The notes under the pieces were generated by a model. It did not search any database and was not told where the DNA came from. It saw only the letters and a list, made by a program, of their open reading frames with translations. The translations under genes were made by a program, and so were the position numbers. A DNA stretch of 6,571 nucleotides from Flavobacterium sp. (GTDB taxonomy: Bacteria > Bacteroidota > Bacteroidia > Flavobacteriales > Flavobacteriaceae), in NCBI GenBank assembly GCA_030151255.1, contig JASLED010000043.1:1-6571 (forward strand), written 5' to 3'. Positions 5,600 to 6,571 of this stretch are shown piece by piece (positions within the stretch are counted from its first letter, which is position 1; every line of letters begins with the position of its first letter).

Positions 5600-6571
5600 T
5601 TATTTTAAAGGAAATGAAATCATTTTCTTCTCGTTTTTATATTGATCAAAAGTAAATTTTGTATAATTTAAATCATCATATAAACGAACGTAAACTTGTC
5701 CTCTTGATAAGTCAGATAATACGCTCCATACAGTAAATTCTGTCATATATTTTGCTTCGGCAGATTTTTCTCCTTCTCCGCTTGTATCAATAGAAATGTT
5801 TTTCGGACGATCAAAATTATTCATAATGTGAGCCAATTCAACAATTTGTGTATCTGGATTATCCACTTTATTTGCAAATGTTGAATAATAGAATGCTCTA
5901 ACAAAACGACCTACAGATGTAGAAGATGATGGTAATGCACTTGTAGCAATTCCGCTATCTGGCTGTACCAAAGTCATGTTACCTACTTTACCAACAGATT
6001 TATCTATGTTTGAAATATGAGAATAATTGTTTAAGTTGGTTAAATGCCACGGAAACTCAGGTCCGTTTGTCATTACACCTGATGGGTTATCATAAACATG
6101 TAATACTCCGTTAGAAACTTCAACAACAATACTTTCTCCCGTTTTATCATAAAAAGCAAAGTGGAAAGGAGATTTTAAACCTCCAATTAACGCTAAAGAT
6201 TCTGACCAGAAAGCTACATTTTTAACCCCTTCTTTTAATTCTTTTACCGTAGCAAAGTTTGCAATTCCCCATTCTCCAAATGAAGCAAAAGGAACTGATT
6301 TTTTGTAATCAGCTTCTTTAATGTCGTTTAAAGCAGCATTAGGAATCATATTTAAACTAAAAGACAATCCAGCTTCGTTCATTCCATTCATTGCATCTTT
6401 ACTATCAAAAATACTAACAGGAACCGTTAAAGCAATAATAGGATATTTTGCTGTATACTTTAATCCTGGTGTTTTGTTTGGAGCCATATGTTGAAAAACA
6501 TGTCCTTTTGGATAATAAGTAAGATTTGTGATAATTTGATCTGTAGTGAATTCCATTCCACGTCCGTGATA
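5600..6571 (-). CDS. Linear amide C-N hydrolase, choloylglycine/penicillin V acylase family (5' end beyond window)
   Basis: This is an N-terminal-nucleophile hydrolase of the family that cleaves amide bonds in conjugated bile salts, penicillin V or acyl-homoserine lactones. The reading frame stays open to the window edge (YHGRGMEF), so the ATG at 6556 is an internal Met and the gene continues past 6571. The catalytic Cys, which lies before the GR-x-ME motif, is not visible, nor is any signal peptide. Numbered from Met 6556, visible hallmarks are GRGMEF at the window edge (binding Arg, with Glu where many members have Asp), GMNEAGLSFS (58-67), VMTNGPEFPWHLTNLNNY (161-178, containing the conserved Asn164) and TSVGRFVRAFYY (213-224, with conserved Arg217). 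The C-terminal WSVLSDLSRGQVYVRLYDD matches the family's last strands. The substrate cannot be assigned from this sequence. Such proteins in Gram-negatives are often exported, which cannot be judged here. It is convergent with phnA. Confidence 0.88.
   Translation of the reverse strand, partial: YHGRGMEFTTDQIITNLTYYPKGHVFQHMAPNKTPGLKYTAKYPIIALTVPVSIFDSKDAMNGMNEAGLSFSLNMIPNAALNDIKEADYKKSVPFASFGEWGIANFATVKELKEGVKNVAFWSESLALIGGLKSPFHFAFYDKTGESIVVEVSNGVLHVYDNPSGVMTNGPEFPWHLTNLNNYSHISNIDKSVGKVGNMTLVQPDSGIATSALPSSSTSVGRFVRAFYYSTFANKVDNPDTQIVELAHIMNNFDRPKNISIDTSGEGEKSAEAKYMTEFTVWSVLSDLSRGQVYVRLYDDLNYTKFTFDQYKNEKKMISFPLK

Noticed and set aside
6554..6556. ATG as the true start of the amide hydrolase
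   Set aside because: The frame stays open to the window edge and includes GRGMEF, which is internal in the family; the catalytic Cys must lie further upstream.
1..6571. CRISPR array, tRNA or rRNA genes
   Set aside because: No regularly spaced direct repeats, cloverleaf-like segments or rRNA-like sequence were seen on either strand.

Overview
The window looks like chromosomal DNA of a member of the Bacteroidota, most likely a flavobacterium. It is strongly A+T rich and the protein sequences have a flavobacterial character. The starts lack Shine-Dalgarno sequences. Every gene whose start lies in the window has a TAnnTTTG-like box 22-27 bases before its start codon, which is the Bacteroidota -7 promoter element. 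Identifications come from motif recognition by eye; no database search was run.

Left end (1-600) is genomic wreckage. A 40-codon plus-strand ORF (36-158) reads like the extreme N-terminus of the large primase/helicase protein of TOTE-type conflict (defence) systems. It is cut off where it meets a decayed, reversed IS5-type transposase (about 549 down to 160). That transposase has lost its C-terminal part and carries a stop codon, a frameshift, small deletions and a replaced catalytic Asp. A foldback sequence (548-597) separates it from the next operon.

Centre-left (about 610-1770) holds exbB-exbD on the minus strand, overlapping and read from one promoter. They encode the inner-membrane motor that drives TonB-dependent outer-membrane uptake. 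No tonB follows exbD; the sequence runs straight into the IS remnant.

Centre (1836-4766) holds two further minus-strand genes. One is a YbjJ-type major facilitator transporter. The other is fhs, formate-tetrahydrofolate ligase, which supplies one-carbon units. They are separated by an intrinsic terminator that sits directly against the transporter's promoter.

Right (4941-6571) holds phnA on the plus strand, a two-domain zinc-ribbon protein divergent from fhs. It converges on a partial Ntn-type linear amide (choloylglycine/penicillin V acylase family) hydrolase on the minus strand. The two share one 17-bp bidirectional terminator hairpin. The hydrolase runs off the right edge, so its catalytic N-terminal Cys is not visible.

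Apart from exbB-exbD the genes look like independent transcription units and form no single pathway. No complete new system is present. The most notable item is the orphan defence-gene N-terminus joined to the IS relic.
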